A stretch of 64,000 nt of DNA, from contig NC_015510.1 in NCBI RefSeq assembly GCF_000212735.1, positions 62,001 to 126,000 of the forward strand. Reading direction: 5' to 3'. The position numbers and the translations under genes were made by a program. This stretch comes from Haliscomenobacter hydrossis DSM 1100. GTDB lineage: Bacteria; Bacteroidota; Bacteroidia; Chitinophagales; Saprospiraceae. Position 1 is the first letter of the stretch. Each line of letters begins with the position of its first letter. Shown in pieces: positions 1-8,355 of this stretch. Under the pieces are notes generated by a model, which worked only from the letters and a program-made list of their open reading frames with translations, was not told the origin of the DNA and ran no database searches.

Positions 1-1346
1 ACTTGGTCGTAGGTACGGTTTTCCTTGATGATGTAAAAAACGTATTTGATCGGTGAAGGCTCTCCTACCTTGCGTGGAATGGGATTGCCCGCTTCGCCTT
101 CCGTAACGAGTTCTTTATTTTTTTCGTAAGGTGTGTTTTGGTAGACCAAGCGCGTGAATGCGGGCAATTCTTCCCGTGTTGGAACGGGGATCACTGATAA
201 TGTGCCTTTAAACAACCCGGCAATGTACTCGGTTTCTTTGGTTCTGGCTTTGTAGGGATTAGGCCCATTGGGGTTGGCTTTCGAGGTGAGTCCTTTGCCA
301 TTGATAACCAATAGATTGTTGTTGGAAAAACGCACCGAGGTAGGATACCAGCCTGTCGGCACAAAACCCAATGACTTACTTTTGCGCGGCTCGCTTACAT
401 CAAACAAGGCCAGACAGTTGTTGTCAGCGTTGGCTACGGCCAGGGTTTTGCCATCTTCCGAAATGGCAATGGAATTGCTGGTAGAGCCAATGGGAGCATC
501 GGGATACAAGGAAGCCACAATGGTTTCCACTACCCTTTTTTCGGTCAAATCGATCACTGAAACGGCATTGTCATCGGCAGAAGCTACGAATAGCAGCGCT
601 CCATTTTTACTAAAAACCATTTCATTGGGATGTGAACCCACCGCAATTTCAGTTTCCATTTGTGCCGTTTCGGTATCGTAAACGCCAACACTGGATGCAC
701 CCCACAGGGTAATGTAGAGTTTTTTACCATCTGGACCCAGGTTACAAGTATAGGCCGGGGCTTTTAGTTTTGTCTTTTTGAAAAGCGTCTTGTTCCCAAC
801 ATTAAAGTCATAAAGTGCACTGTCGCCTTTGGTTACACAATACAAGTGTTGTTCATCAGCAGATAAGGCTAAACCAGCGGGGGAAGCAGCTCCGCGCGGC
901 CAGCGGTTGCCCAACACCAAACTATCTTTGAGTTTCAGTCGGTCATTTTCAATGCTGTACACTTTAATCATGTTGTCGTATCCGGCAGAAGCATAAAGCG
1001 TTTTAGCGTCTTTTGTCAGCGCCAATCCGTACCAGGCTTTGGGAATGTCCAGTTCATGCAGTACTTTTTGATTGGGTACGTCGATCCACATCAGGCTGTG
1101 TTTGGATTGTCCGTTGTTGCTGATCGCTGCGCGGGTTTGGTCGGCAGATAAAACCAGATTGAGGGGTAAATCACCCAATTCAATTTGTTTTCCAAGGGGG
1201 GTTAGAGACCAGCCGTTAGGCAAAAGTAATTTTTCAACCTTCCCATAGCGGCCAAGGGTAAGCGAAGCTTGTTTTGTTTTGTTACACGCACTCGTGAGTG
1301 CGATAATGACCAAAAAGCCGAAGAAAAGCGGATACTTGTGTCTCAT
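1..1346 (-). CDS. YncE-like beta-propeller / alkaline phosphatase family lipoprotein (3' part beyond window)
   Basis: My own translation of the reverse strand gives an open frame from 1346 to the window edge. It begins with a lipoprotein signal (hydrophobic LFFGFLVIIAL, lipobox LTSAC), so the product is probably membrane anchored. The body has repeated beta-propeller blades of the YVTN/YncE type (for example TLYASAGYDNMIKVY and LLFVASADDNAVSVIDL). At the edge it reads YVFYIIKENRTYDQ, the opening motif of the phosphoesterase/alkaline phosphatase domain seen in proteins annotated as bifunctional YncE family/alkaline phosphatase family. The catalytic domain lies outside the window. An in-frame ATG nine bases upstream (1355) is an alternative start. 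The substrate is unknown. Confidence 0.8.
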   Translation of the reverse strand, partial: MRHKYPLFFGFLVIIALTSACNKTKQASLTLGRYGKVEKLLLPNGWSLTPLGKQIELGDLPLNLVLSADQTRAAISNNGQSKHSLMWIDVPNQKVLHELDIPKAWYGLALTKDAKTLYASAGYDNMIKVYSIENDRLKLKDSLVLGNRWPRGAASPAGLALSADEQHLYCVTKGDSALYDFNVGNKTLFKKTKLKAPAYTCNLGPDGKKLYITLWGASSVGVYDTETAQMETEIAVGSHPNEMVFSKNGALLFVASADDNAVSVIDLTEKRVVETIVASLYPDAPIGSTSNSIAISEDGKTLAVANADNNCLALFDVSEPRKSKSLGFVPTGWYPTSVRFSNNNLLVINGKGLTSKANPNGPNPYKARTKETEYIAGLFKGTLSVIPVPTREELPAFTRLVYQNTPYEKNKELVTEGEAGNPIPRKVGEPSPIKYVFYIIKENRTYDQ

Positions 1347-1574
1347 GTGTTGCATTATTTTAGAAAAGTTCTATAAAAATCTTAACAATTGCCAATAGTT
1401 TATAGCATCTTGAGTTAAGAGTTTGTGAAACATGCCCTATTTTACGTTACTTTTCGCCCAAAACGAGTTATTAGATAGAAATGTCATTATAATGTAAAGG
1501 AAATAGCCAAGAACCGCTGCTCTTTACTGTTGCGATCTCCTTTATCACATGACAAACCCTACAAAATATTGGTC

Positions 1575-2855
1575 ATGAAAACTGAAATTAAAGAATTGGT
1601 TGCTGAGGGGAAGCTGGATGAAGCACTCGATAGGTTGGTTGCCTACCTGGAAGGCCAGATTGAACAATTTTCCCCTTTATACCGTGCTGCACGTGTAGCA
1701 CAAAGTGAATTCAATCAAAGCAAAGAGAAAGAACTACAGGGAATTTTGAGTGAAGACCAAATCCGCCTGTCCAACAACCTGGCGATCAACCGGATTTTGG
1801 AAATTCTGGAACAGTTGGAACGTAGGCCAGCTGATGCGCCATCAACTGCAGTCAGCAACAAATGGTGGTGGTATGCTGCGGGCGGGGCAGGAGCCGTAGT
1901 GGCTATTTTTTTCATCTGGAAAGGATTAAACCCCAATCAAAATGTTAAACCAGAACAGCCTCAAAACCCAGTAGACAGCACCCTAGTAGTAGAAAAACCT
2001 CCTTTCCCCTGTCCTTCATTTGATGAAGAGGCAGAGTACTCCATTGCAATTTTCAATTTCACCACGTTAGATCCAAAGGATTCCATCTCGGATAAATTCC
2101 TGGTTGAAGAAATTGACACCATTTTTCTGCGCAACCGTTTTAAGGGGGATGCTACGTTAGTAGAAAAAATCAATGGCTCAGTGGATGTTGCACTGGCAAA
2201 GTCAATGATCAAGAACTGCCGGGCCAAAATGATCATTTGGGGACGAGTTTTCGAAAACCACGAAATTGACCTCAATTTTTATGCGCCTTCCATCAACAAC
2301 GAGCAGCAAGATGAATTGGATAGCCTGTTGCAATTCAGGGAGCAAGGCAACTTTCAAGCAAGCATAAAACACGCCGCGCTGATTATAGCCTCCCGTGTAT
2401 TGGTCATGAACAATGCCAATGGTGCGGTAGCCGTTGCAGAAGAAGCCTACGAAAAAACAGTAAAAAAGAGCACCACTACTGCCTCCTCCAAAACAAAACC
2501 AAAAAGTTCAGAGTCTATGGCGACCATGACCCTGGCCAATGCCCACGCAAGCCGCAAGGATTACAAAAAATCGATCCAATACTACGACGAGCTCTTGCGT
2601 AAAAACACCAAGGATACTGTAGCCCGCAAAAACCTGGCGATTGTCCAAATCAAGGTAAACGATGTGGCAAGTGCAACTAAAACCATCGATACCTTGCGCC
2701 AATACAAAAAAAAGGAGGATCCAGTCTTTCTGGATAAAGCTGGAGATGCCTTGCAAGAAAAAGGCTGGACCCGCAAAGGTGCCGAGCTGAAACGGGATGC
2801 GAAACAAGCCATTCAAGACCAAAAAGTGGTGCCAAAGATTTTACCCAAAGAATGA
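1575..2855 (+). CDS. EAD11-like domain, single TM, C-terminal TPR protein
   Basis: A 426-residue protein. Residues 1-85 (start MKTEIKELVAEGKLDEAL, later NNLAINRILEILEQLE) match the pattern of effector-associated domain 11: a short helical domain with an LIAxGxLxxAL start and an N-x-I-x-x-LLxxIE end. Residues 97-117 form one membrane span (WWWYAAGGAGAVVAIFF). A globular region follows (EYSIAIFNFTTLD), then TPR-like helices from about residue 290. I chose 1575 over an upstream in-frame start at 1530 because the domain begins there and a weak -7 box (TACTGTTG, 1525-1532) overlaps the upstream start. EADs are described as adaptor modules linking effectors to STAND NTPases and proteases in bacterial conflict systems. 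The role here is inferred from architecture only. Confidence 0.7.
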   Translation: MKTEIKELVAEGKLDEALDRLVAYLEGQIEQFSPLYRAARVAQSEFNQSKEKELQGILSEDQIRLSNNLAINRILEILEQLERRPADAPSTAVSNKWWWYAAGGAGAVVAIFFIWKGLNPNQNVKPEQPQNPVDSTLVVEKPPFPCPSFDEEAEYSIAIFNFTTLDPKDSISDKFLVEEIDTIFLRNRFKGDATLVEKINGSVDVALAKSMIKNCRAKMIIWGRVFENHEIDLNFYAPSINNEQQDELDSLLQFREQGNFQASIKHAALIIASRVLVMNNANGAVAVAEEAYEKTVKKSTTTASSKTKPKSSESMATMTLANAHASRKDYKKSIQYYDELLRKNTKDTVARKNLAIVQIKVNDVASATKTIDTLRQYKKKEDPVFLDKAGDALQEKGWTRKGAELKRDAKQAIQDQKVVPKILPKE

Positions 2856-2865
2856 CCATGCATCC

Positions 2866-2909
2866 ACTTGGTTTTGTAAATTGAGGTTTCTTTTTTATCT
2901 AAACCAAGT
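2866..2909 (+). promoter_or_regulatory. 9-bp inverted repeat just upstream of the site-2 protease gene
   Basis: ACTTGGTTT (2866-2874) and AAACCAAGT (2901-2909) are perfect reverse complements, with a 26-nt AT-rich spacer. The second half ends five bases before the ATG at 2915. It could be the terminator of the preceding gene or a leader hairpin/operator for the protease. The sequence alone does not decide. Confidence 0.35.
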
Positions 2910-2914
2910 TTTCC

Positions 2915-4009
2915 ATGAAGTGGTCACTTAAAATTGCAAGAGTAGCAGGTATAGATGTTTTCCTACATTGGACCTTTATTGTGTTATTGGTAGGTGTTTT
3001 GGTAGCGGGAGTTCGCACCCTGGGGCAAGAAGGTGGCTCCTTGAATGGGTTTTGGTTCATCCTTTTGCTCTTCCTGTTTGTACTTTTACACGAATTCGGT
3101 CATGCCTTAATGGGAAAAAGGTTCGGCGTAAAAACCAATCACATTACCCTTTTGCCGATCGGAGGGGTAGCCGCAATGGAACACATTCCTGAAAAGCCCT
3201 GGCAAGAAATGCTCATCGCTTTGGCTGGGCCGGCGGTTAATTTTGTACTGGCCATCGGTTTCCTCATTTTTTTGGGTTTAAGTGGCCATATTCCTGCTTT
3301 TTCGGATTGGTGGAGCCCGGTTAGCAATGACAATATGGTGTACAGTCTTTTTACCACCAACGTCATGCTGTTTTCTTTCAACCTCATCCCAGCCTTTCCC
3401 ATGGACGGAGGGCGGGTGCTGCGCGCTTTATTGGCCATGAAGTATGGCCGTTACAAAGCCACGAATATCGCCGTACGCATCGGCCAGCTCCTGGCCATTG
3501 GCCTGATCCTATTTGGACTGAGTGGCAATATCTGGCTGGTTTTTATCGGGGTATTCATCTATTTAGGGGCGGGTGCTGAGGGCAATTACGAATCAACCCG
3601 ATCGGCCCTATCCAAATATAAGGTGCAAGACGCCATCATGCACCATTTTACACCATTACAAAGTACCGATACCATTGGCATGGCCGTACGCCTGTTGCTG
3701 GATGGACAAGAAAAGGAATTTGTGGTGCTTGAAAATCAAACCGTGGTAGGAACCCTGACCCGCAACGAAATGATTGAAGGTTTGGGGCATTTTGGCAAAG
3801 AAGCCGCCTTGAGTGAGGTGATGAAAAAAGTGATCCTGAACCTGGAACCTCAGATGCCACTGGATGATGTATATGACCAGATGACCGATGAGAATGTAGA
3901 AATTGCACCTGTTTTTGAGAATAAAAAATTGATCGGGGTGTTAAACCGCGACAACATCATGGAACTGCTGATCATTGATAACGCTCAACCGCATTTGCGG
4001 TTGAGTTGA
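2915..4009 (+). CDS. site-2 protease family zinc metalloprotease (M50) with CBS pair
   Basis: A 364-residue polytopic membrane protein of the M50 intramembrane protease family (Rip3-like subgroup). The zinc motif HEFGH lies in the second membrane segment (FVLLHEFGHALMGKRFG), and the second metal-binding region is MDGGRVLRALLAM after AFP. These are the expected catalytic elements, so it should be active. The C-terminal part (about 215-360) holds two CBS-like repeats (VQDAIMHHFTPL; LSEVMKKVILNL), which in this family bind adenine nucleotides and may gate the protease. The substrate is unknown; such enzymes often cleave membrane-bound regulators. The last codons lie inside a 10-bp hairpin (3984-4005) and the stop codon inside the following 32-bp palindrome arm. 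Confidence 0.93.
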   Translation: MKWSLKIARVAGIDVFLHWTFIVLLVGVLVAGVRTLGQEGGSLNGFWFILLLFLFVLLHEFGHALMGKRFGVKTNHITLLPIGGVAAMEHIPEKPWQEMLIALAGPAVNFVLAIGFLIFLGLSGHIPAFSDWWSPVSNDNMVYSLFTTNVMLFSFNLIPAFPMDGGRVLRALLAMKYGRYKATNIAVRIGQLLAIGLILFGLSGNIWLVFIGVFIYLGAGAEGNYESTRSALSKYKVQDAIMHHFTPLQSTDTIGMAVRLLLDGQEKEFVVLENQTVVGTLTRNEMIEGLGHFGKEAALSEVMKKVILNLEPQMPLDDVYDQMTDENVEIAPVFENKKLIGVLNRDNIMELLIIDNAQPHLRLS

Positions 4010-4098
4010 ATAGTTTAGGGTTGAAGAGTTGAAAAGAAAGGCACCTCGACTCCGCTCGGTGGCCGCCTTTTCAACTCTTCAACCCTAAACTATTCAAC
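4005..4098. repeat. perfect 32-bp palindrome between convergent genes (32-30-32)
   Basis: The left arm (4005-4036, begins GTTGAATAGTTTAGGG) and right arm (4067-4098) are perfect reverse complements separated by 30 nt. The loop contains CTCGACTCCGCTCGGTG. The arms contain or touch both stop codons of the flanking convergent genes. It probably works as a bidirectional terminator. It shares arm template and loop core with the element at 12035-12128. Confidence 0.9.
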
Positions 4099-5084
4099 TA
4101 TCCTTTCACGTACATCACTTCTTTCACCGCTTTAATTACCTTGCTTGGGTTGGGCATAAACTCATCCACCAAAGTAGAGGCATAGGGCAATGAAGTATCG
4201 GCTGAGCTTACCCGCACAACTGGTGCATCGAGGTAATCAAAAGCAAGTCTTTGTACCGTGTAGGCTACTTCTGAAGATACACTGGCAAATGGCCAGGCTT
4301 CGTCCACGATGATACAACGATTGGTTTTTTTAACCGAATTGATGATGGTTTCAACATCGAGTGGGCGAATGGTGCGCAAATCGATCACTTCAGCGGAAAT
4401 GCCCTCTTTGGCCAATTCTACCGCAGCATCCAGGGCCACCAGCGTCATTTTATTATAGGATACCAGGGTAACATCCTTTCCTTCCCGACGTACTGCTGCT
4501 TTACCAATAGGTACGATGTATTCCCCTTCAGGCACGGGTCCTTTGTGGCCGTACATGATTTCAGATTCCATCATACAAACCGGGTTATTGTCACGGATAG
4601 CCGCTTTGAGCAAACCCTTGGCGTCAGCCGGATCAATACAAGAAATAACCTTCAATCCGGGAACATTGGCCATCCAGCTCTCAAAAGTCTGGGAGTGTTG
4701 TTGCGCCAATTGACCAGCAGCCCCAGAAGGCCCACGGAATACAATGGGGCAATTGAATTGGCCAGCTGATTGAGAAAGGGTTTTAGCGGCATTGTTTACG
4801 ATTTGGTCAAAAGCCAAAATGGCAAAGTTCCAGGTCATAAATTCAATTACCGGGCGCAAACCATTCATGGCCGCGCCAACACCAATACCTGCGAAACCCA
4901 GCTCGGCAATGGGCGTATCGATTACCCTTCTGGCCCCGAATTCGTCCAATAAACCTTTGCTCACTTTATAAGCACCATCGTATTGGGCAACTTCTTCTCC
5001 CATCAGGAAAACAGTGTCATCCCGACGCATTTCTTCGATCAGCGCTTCACGGAGTGCATCGCGAAGCGTTAGTTCTCTACTCAT
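4098..5084 (-). CDS. pdhB: pyruvate dehydrogenase E1 component subunit beta
   Basis: A 328-residue protein, the usual length for the beta subunit of heterotetrameric branched-type 2-oxo acid dehydrogenase E1. It has the transketolase pyrimidine-binding region ([38 protein letters not shown]) and the C-terminal transketolase domain ([25 protein letters not shown]). With the alpha subunit and ThDP it decarboxylates pyruvate and transfers the acetyl group to E2 lipoyl groups. The alpha subunit is not adjacent, as is common in Bacteroidota. The stop codon lies at the edge of the 32-bp palindrome. It is divergent from the small lipoprotein/mnmD unit. Pyruvate specificity is inferred from similarity to annotated Bacteroidota PdhB. 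Confidence 0.93.
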   Translation of the reverse strand: MSRELTLRDALREALIEEMRRDDTVFLMGEEVAQYDGAYKVSKGLLDEFGARRVIDTPIAELGFAGIGVGAAMNGLRPVIEFMTWNFAILAFDQIVNNAAKTLSQSAGQFNCPIVFRGPSGAAGQLAQQHSQTFESWMANVPGLKVISCIDPADAKGLLKAAIRDNNPVCMMESEIMYGHKGPVPEGEYIVPIGKAAVRREGKDVTLVSYNKMTLVALDAAVELAKEGISAEVIDLRTIRPLDVETIINSVKKTNRCIIVDEAWPFASVSSEVAYTVQRLAFDYLDAPVVRVSSADTSLPYASTLVDEFMPNPSKVIKAVKEVMYVKG

Positions 5085-5169
5085 ACGCAGATTTTATAAT
5101 TTTTATCGATTAACCCAAACGAGCTTAGAGCTTATTTAAGTTGGGCGCAGCAAAAATAGAAAAAATCTT

Positions 5170-5177
5170 TACTTTTG
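5170..5177 (+). promoter_or_regulatory. Bacteroidota -7 box (TACTTTTG)
   Basis: TACTTTTG matches the Bacteroidota -7 consensus TAnnTTTG, 77 nt before the small lipoprotein ATG at 5254. No good TTTG -33 box is visible at the usual spacing. It probably drives the small lipoprotein/mnmD pair. Confidence 0.55.
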
Positions 5178-5253
5178 CATCGAAAAGCAAAGCTCTATAA
5201 TAAAACCATATGGCCTTGCGTTTGTTTGGACAAATTGTAAATCCTTTGAAGAT

Positions 5254-5412
5254 ATGAAAAGCCAAATCAAAAAATCTCAGCACACTTTGTTGGCCTGTGC
5301 AGTGCTCGTGTTGTGTTTTTCCTGCAACCGAGGCTATGGTTGCCCAACCAACTTCTCATTTACCGACTTGATTACCGAGGCCATCAAAACGGTTTTCTCC
5401 TTGTTTTTTTAA
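5254..5412 (+). CDS. small lipoprotein, 52 aa
   Basis: The reading frame starts ATG at 5254 and stops at 5410-5412. The 52-residue product begins MKSQIKKSQHTLLACAVLVL and continues into CFSCNRGYGC, giving a signal peptide with an LCFSC lipobox, so the mature protein would be only about 29 residues. The mature part ends in a hydrophobic/amphipathic tail (FTDLITEAIKTVFSLFF). A TAnnTTTG promoter lies upstream and mnmD begins 19 bp downstream on the same strand, so the two are probably co-transcribed. I do not recognise a family. The clean lipoprotein signal and the tight spacing argue that it is a real gene. Its function is unknown. Confidence 0.65.
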   Translation: MKSQIKKSQHTLLACAVLVLCFSCNRGYGCPTNFSFTDLITEAIKTVFSLFF

Positions 5413-5431
5413 GCGATAGTACTACATACCA

Positions 5432-6115
5432 ATGAGCGACGGCGCTGACGAAAACGAAATCTTCGTAACACAAGATGGTTCACACTCTATTACTGCTGCA
5501 AAATTTGGGGTAAGTTACCACTCCCGATACGGTGCAATTACCGAGTCACGTCATGTATTCATCGAGGCAGGTTTGTACCCGCTGTTGGTGAATACACCCG
5601 CTGAATTGTCTATTTTAGAAATAGGTTTGGGCACAGGACTGAACGTACTGCTTACCTACCATGAATTGGACAAACGCCCCATTACGGTGTATTACGAAGC
5701 GCTCGAAGGTTTTCCCATATCTCCGGCTATTGCCCAAAACCTCAACTACCCTAGCCTCATTGAAGGACCACGATTACAAGCTGTGTTTCAACAACTACAC
5801 GAAGGAGAATGGAACAAACCCATTGCCCTATCTCCTCATTTTCAGGTGTTGAAACGTTTGGGTCAGTTGGAAGAGCAATCCTTTTCTCCTGTTTTTGACT
5901 TGATTTATTTCGATGCTTTTGCCCCCAGTGCTCAGCCAGAGTTGTGGGGCGAAGAAATTATGCAGAAAATGTATGCTGCACTAAAGCCCGGAGGAGTTTT
6001 GGTTACCTATTGCGCAAAAGGAGAATTTAAACGCACTTTGAAAAAAGTGGGCTTCACCGTGGAACGGTTACCGGGGCCACCAGGAAAAAGAGAAATGACC
6101 AAAGCTGTAAAATAA
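5432..6115 (+). CDS. mnmD: tRNA U34 methyltransferase MnmD
   Basis: A 227-residue stand-alone version of the methyltransferase half of MnmC (DUF752/MTase30 family). It uses SAM to methylate nm5(s2)U to mnm5(s2)U at the wobble position of certain tRNAs. Diagnostic features are the N-terminal GSHSITAAKFGVSYHSRYGA block, the SAM-binding loop ILEIGLGTGLNVLLT, and FDLIYFDAFAPSAQPELW with the D-A-F-A-P catalytic segment, followed by YCAKGEFKRTLKKVGF. No FAD oxidase domain is fused, as usual in Bacteroidota and Gram-positives. The stop is immediately followed by the palindromic repeat at 6114. Confidence 0.93.
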   Translation: MSDGADENEIFVTQDGSHSITAAKFGVSYHSRYGAITESRHVFIEAGLYPLLVNTPAELSILEIGLGTGLNVLLTYHELDKRPITVYYEALEGFPISPAIAQNLNYPSLIEGPRLQAVFQQLHEGEWNKPIALSPHFQVLKRLGQLEEQSFSPVFDLIYFDAFAPSAQPELWGEEIMQKMYAALKPGGVLVTYCAKGEFKRTLKKVGFTVERLPGPPGKREMTKAVK

Positions 6116-6214
6116 TGTGCTGATGGGCTAATGTGCTGATTTGCTAATGGATAGCGTGCAAAAGCCTGAGTTTGGCACATTAACCCATTAGCACATTAAC
6201 TCATCAGCACATTA
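6114..6214. repeat. imperfect palindrome of TGTGCTGATG/TGCTAATG words
   Basis: The left part consists of reiterated AATGTGCTGATG and TGCTAATG words. The right part is the approximate reverse complement (ATTAGCACATT, CATCAGCACATT). It sits between convergent mnmD and the AP2 gene. The central core GCGTGCAAAAGCCTGAG reappears, inverted, in the element at 8989-9103. Likely a bidirectional terminator. Confidence 0.8.
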
Positions 6215-6217
6215 ATT

Positions 6218-6859
6218 TTATTGGCTGGCATTTTTAGGTTTCCGGCCGCGTTTGGATTTTATGCCGGTGTTGGGCACCTCAATGACTTGTGACAAATCAA
6301 TGGGTGTCTCTTCCTCTCCTTTTCTTGATGACTTGATGGCATTGAGTTTGCCATCGTCTCCATAGAGTTTTCGCGACATTTTGTTGTAGGCCATTGCTGC
6401 TTCCTCAGCAGTTGCAAACATGCCAATGTGAACCGATTTTCGGTTTACAGAAATGACCGCCCGATAGCGGTTGTTTTCTTTGTAAACACCCGTATATCCA
6501 ACTTTGCTGCTGGTTTTACGTTTTCGGCTGGCTACGGAACGGGATCGATAAATTAGATTTTCCATCCGGCAATCTAATTTATTGCCATTTTTGGCACCCA
6601 CTAAATTCTTATCACCGCCTTTGGTATCCACCAAGAATTTTTCTGCAATCAGCTTGTGCAGATAAATGGTTTCGGTCTTGTATCCTCCATCAGCTTTTTT
6701 CCAGGTTTTCTGGAAAACTGCACATCCGCTGGAGTGCCGTCGGAGATTGTTGATGAAATCTACCTTGGTTAAGTAAGGGTCGGTGGTCAGAAACTCGTAG
6801 ATTTTGTCATCCAATAGGACGGACTCCTCTGCGTTTTTCAGTTTAACTTTGTAAAGCAC
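6218..6859 (-). CDS. AP2-domain DNA-binding protein with degenerate HNH and AT-hook
   Basis: A 213-residue protein starting with GTG. Residues about 67-103 (LHKLIAEKF ... NGNKLDCRMENLIYRS) align by eye with the HNH endonuclease fold found in HNH-AP2 homing endonucleases. However, the usual VNHxDGN segment reads VGAKNGN, so the catalytic His is missing. Residues about 121-173 (GYTGVYKENNRYRAVI ... FATAEEAAMAYNKMSRKLYG) are an AP2 DNA-binding domain. Residues 203-209 (KRGRKPK) form a typical AT-hook. The simplest reading is a domesticated, probably non-cleaving DNA-binding protein. It is convergent with mnmD. The target and role are unknown. Confidence 0.78.
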   Translation of the reverse strand: MLYKVKLKNAEESVLLDDKIYEFLTTDPYLTKVDFINNLRRHSSGCAVFQKTWKKADGGYKTETIYLHKLIAEKFLVDTKGGDKNLVGAKNGNKLDCRMENLIYRSRSVASRKRKTSSKVGYTGVYKENNRYRAVISVNRKSVHIGMFATAEEAAMAYNKMSRKLYGDDGKLNAIKSSRKGEEETPIDLSQVIEVPNTGIKSKRGRKPKNASQ

Positions 6860-7166
6860 GCTCTCAAAATTTTAGTTATTCAAAATAAAGGCAAAGAATG
6901 GTAAACCTGTTTCCTTCAAGGGATTACACACTTATCGCATTGATGTTGCACGGCACGAGGGTTTGGGGAAGTAAGCAAGTTTATTACTGGTCCTTGAGGT
7001 AAATTTTTGATCTAATCAATCCAAGAGCTGGTTCTCTTTGTTCAGTGGGCTGGATTTTACAGCACTAAAGATAAAAAAATTCAAAAAATGAATAACATTT
7101 ATTCAACAATATTTAGGTAATAAGCATATTTTTCTTTGTCTTACGGTAGCATAATCGGTAAAAAAT
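6860..7166. other. intergenic region between divergent AP2 gene and ribD
   Basis: AT-rich, with no supportable ORF or RNA gene. I looked for an FMN (RFN) riboswitch before ribD and saw none of its conserved elements. It presumably holds both divergent promoters, but I find no clean TAnnTTTG box. Confidence 0.5.
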
Positions 7167-8222
7167 ATGGTAAAAGACATAAACCGCTACATTACAAGGT
7201 GCTTCGATTTGGCGCGAATGGGGGCAGGATCGGTATCTCCAAACCCTATGGTGGGCGCAGTTTTAGTGTATGACAACAAAATAATTGGGGAAGGTTATCA
7301 CCAAAAATATGGTGGCGCTCATGCTGAAGTCAATGCGCTCGCTTCTGTCTCCTTATCGAATCGCCCATTGATTCCTGAATCTACCCTCTATGTTTCGTTG
7401 GAACCCTGTTGCATTTTTGGAAAAACTCCACCTTGTACCAACTTGATCATTCAGGAAAAAATCCCCCGCGTGGTCATCTCCTGTTTGGACCTTACACCAG
7501 AGGTGAAAGGCCGTGGCGTTGAACTTTTACGTGCTCACGGTATCGAAGTAACCACTGGAGTTTTGGAAAAAGAAGGACAAGCACTGGCCGCGACCCGCAA
7601 TGTTTCTGTCAGCCAGCAAAGGCCCTATGTCATCCTCAAAATGGCCATCACCAGCAATGGCTATTTTGCTCCACTGGATCGCAGTCAATTTTGGATTACA
7701 CAAACACTTACCAAACGTTTGGTTCACCGCTGGCGGATGGAATCAGACGCAATATTAGTGGGCACCACGACCGCTTTGATGGATGACCCCCAGTTGGATA
7801 ATCGCCTCTATTATGGTAAATCTCCGCTGCGCATCGTGCTCGATCGCAGGCTGCAATTGCCAAACAGCCTGAAGGTATTCAGCGATGGGCAACCCACCTT
7901 AATCATTACCGAGCGTGAAAAATCCATTAACAGTGCTTCCCATTTGCATTACTTGTCCATGAATTTTGGGGAAACATTTTGGCCCGATTTATTGGCTATC
8001 TTGTGGCGGGAATACAAACTTGGCGTGATTTTGGTCGAAGGTGGCCAAAAAGTGTTGAGTAGTTTAATCGATACCGGACTATGGGACGAAGCAAGGGTGC
8101 TGATTGGTCAAAAATCCCTTACTGTAGGCATCCCCTCGCCTACCCTGCCCGGATCTCCGGAAAAAAATCTCAAACTGGGATTTGATGAGTTGAAAATTTA
8201 TCAGCATGTCCAAAGAAGTTAA
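7167..8222 (+). CDS. ribD: bifunctional riboflavin biosynthesis deaminase/reductase RibD
   Basis: A 351-residue two-domain enzyme. The N-terminal cytidine-deaminase-like domain carries the zinc/catalytic motif HAEVNAL (H52, E54) and PCCIFGKTPPC (C81, C90). It deaminates 2,5-diamino-6-ribosylamino-pyrimidinone 5'-phosphate. The C-terminal DHFR-like reductase domain (from about residue 150: RPYVILKMAITSNGYF, ESDAILVGTTTALMDDPQL, VILVEGG) then reduces the ribose to ribityl using NADPH. Both domains look complete. No other riboflavin genes are adjacent, so the pathway is dispersed. The opposing gene is divergent. Confidence 0.95.
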   Translation: MVKDINRYITRCFDLARMGAGSVSPNPMVGAVLVYDNKIIGEGYHQKYGGAHAEVNALASVSLSNRPLIPESTLYVSLEPCCIFGKTPPCTNLIIQEKIPRVVISCLDLTPEVKGRGVELLRAHGIEVTTGVLEKEGQALAATRNVSVSQQRPYVILKMAITSNGYFAPLDRSQFWITQTLTKRLVHRWRMESDAILVGTTTALMDDPQLDNRLYYGKSPLRIVLDRRLQLPNSLKVFSDGQPTLIITEREKSINSASHLHYLSMNFGETFWPDLLAILWREYKLGVILVEGGQKVLSSLIDTGLWDEARVLIGQKSLTVGIPSPTLPGSPEKNLKLGFDELKIYQHVQRS

Positions 8223-8321
8223 ACTTGCTTTAAAATTGTCACTTTAAACGATAATTTTGGTGACTTGGCTGTTTTAAGGGAGTCTTTTAATTCAGTAGAT
8301 GTGTGGGTTGCCAACATTTAC

Positions 8322-8329
8322 TACTTTTG
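8322..8329 (+). promoter_or_regulatory. Bacteroidota -7 box (TACTTTTG) that fixes the thioredoxin start
   Basis: TACTTTTG matches TAnnTTTG. It lies downstream of a possible upstream start codon (8299) and 26 nt before ATG 8356, so the later start is the one compatible with this promoter. Confidence 0.5.
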
Positions 8330-8355
8330 TATTGCAAAATCAAATACTGTCAGAA

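Noticed and set aside
6860-7166. FMN riboswitch before ribD
   Set aside because: None of the conserved RFN sequence blocks is visible and ribD is not in a rib operon; the region is simply AT-rich.
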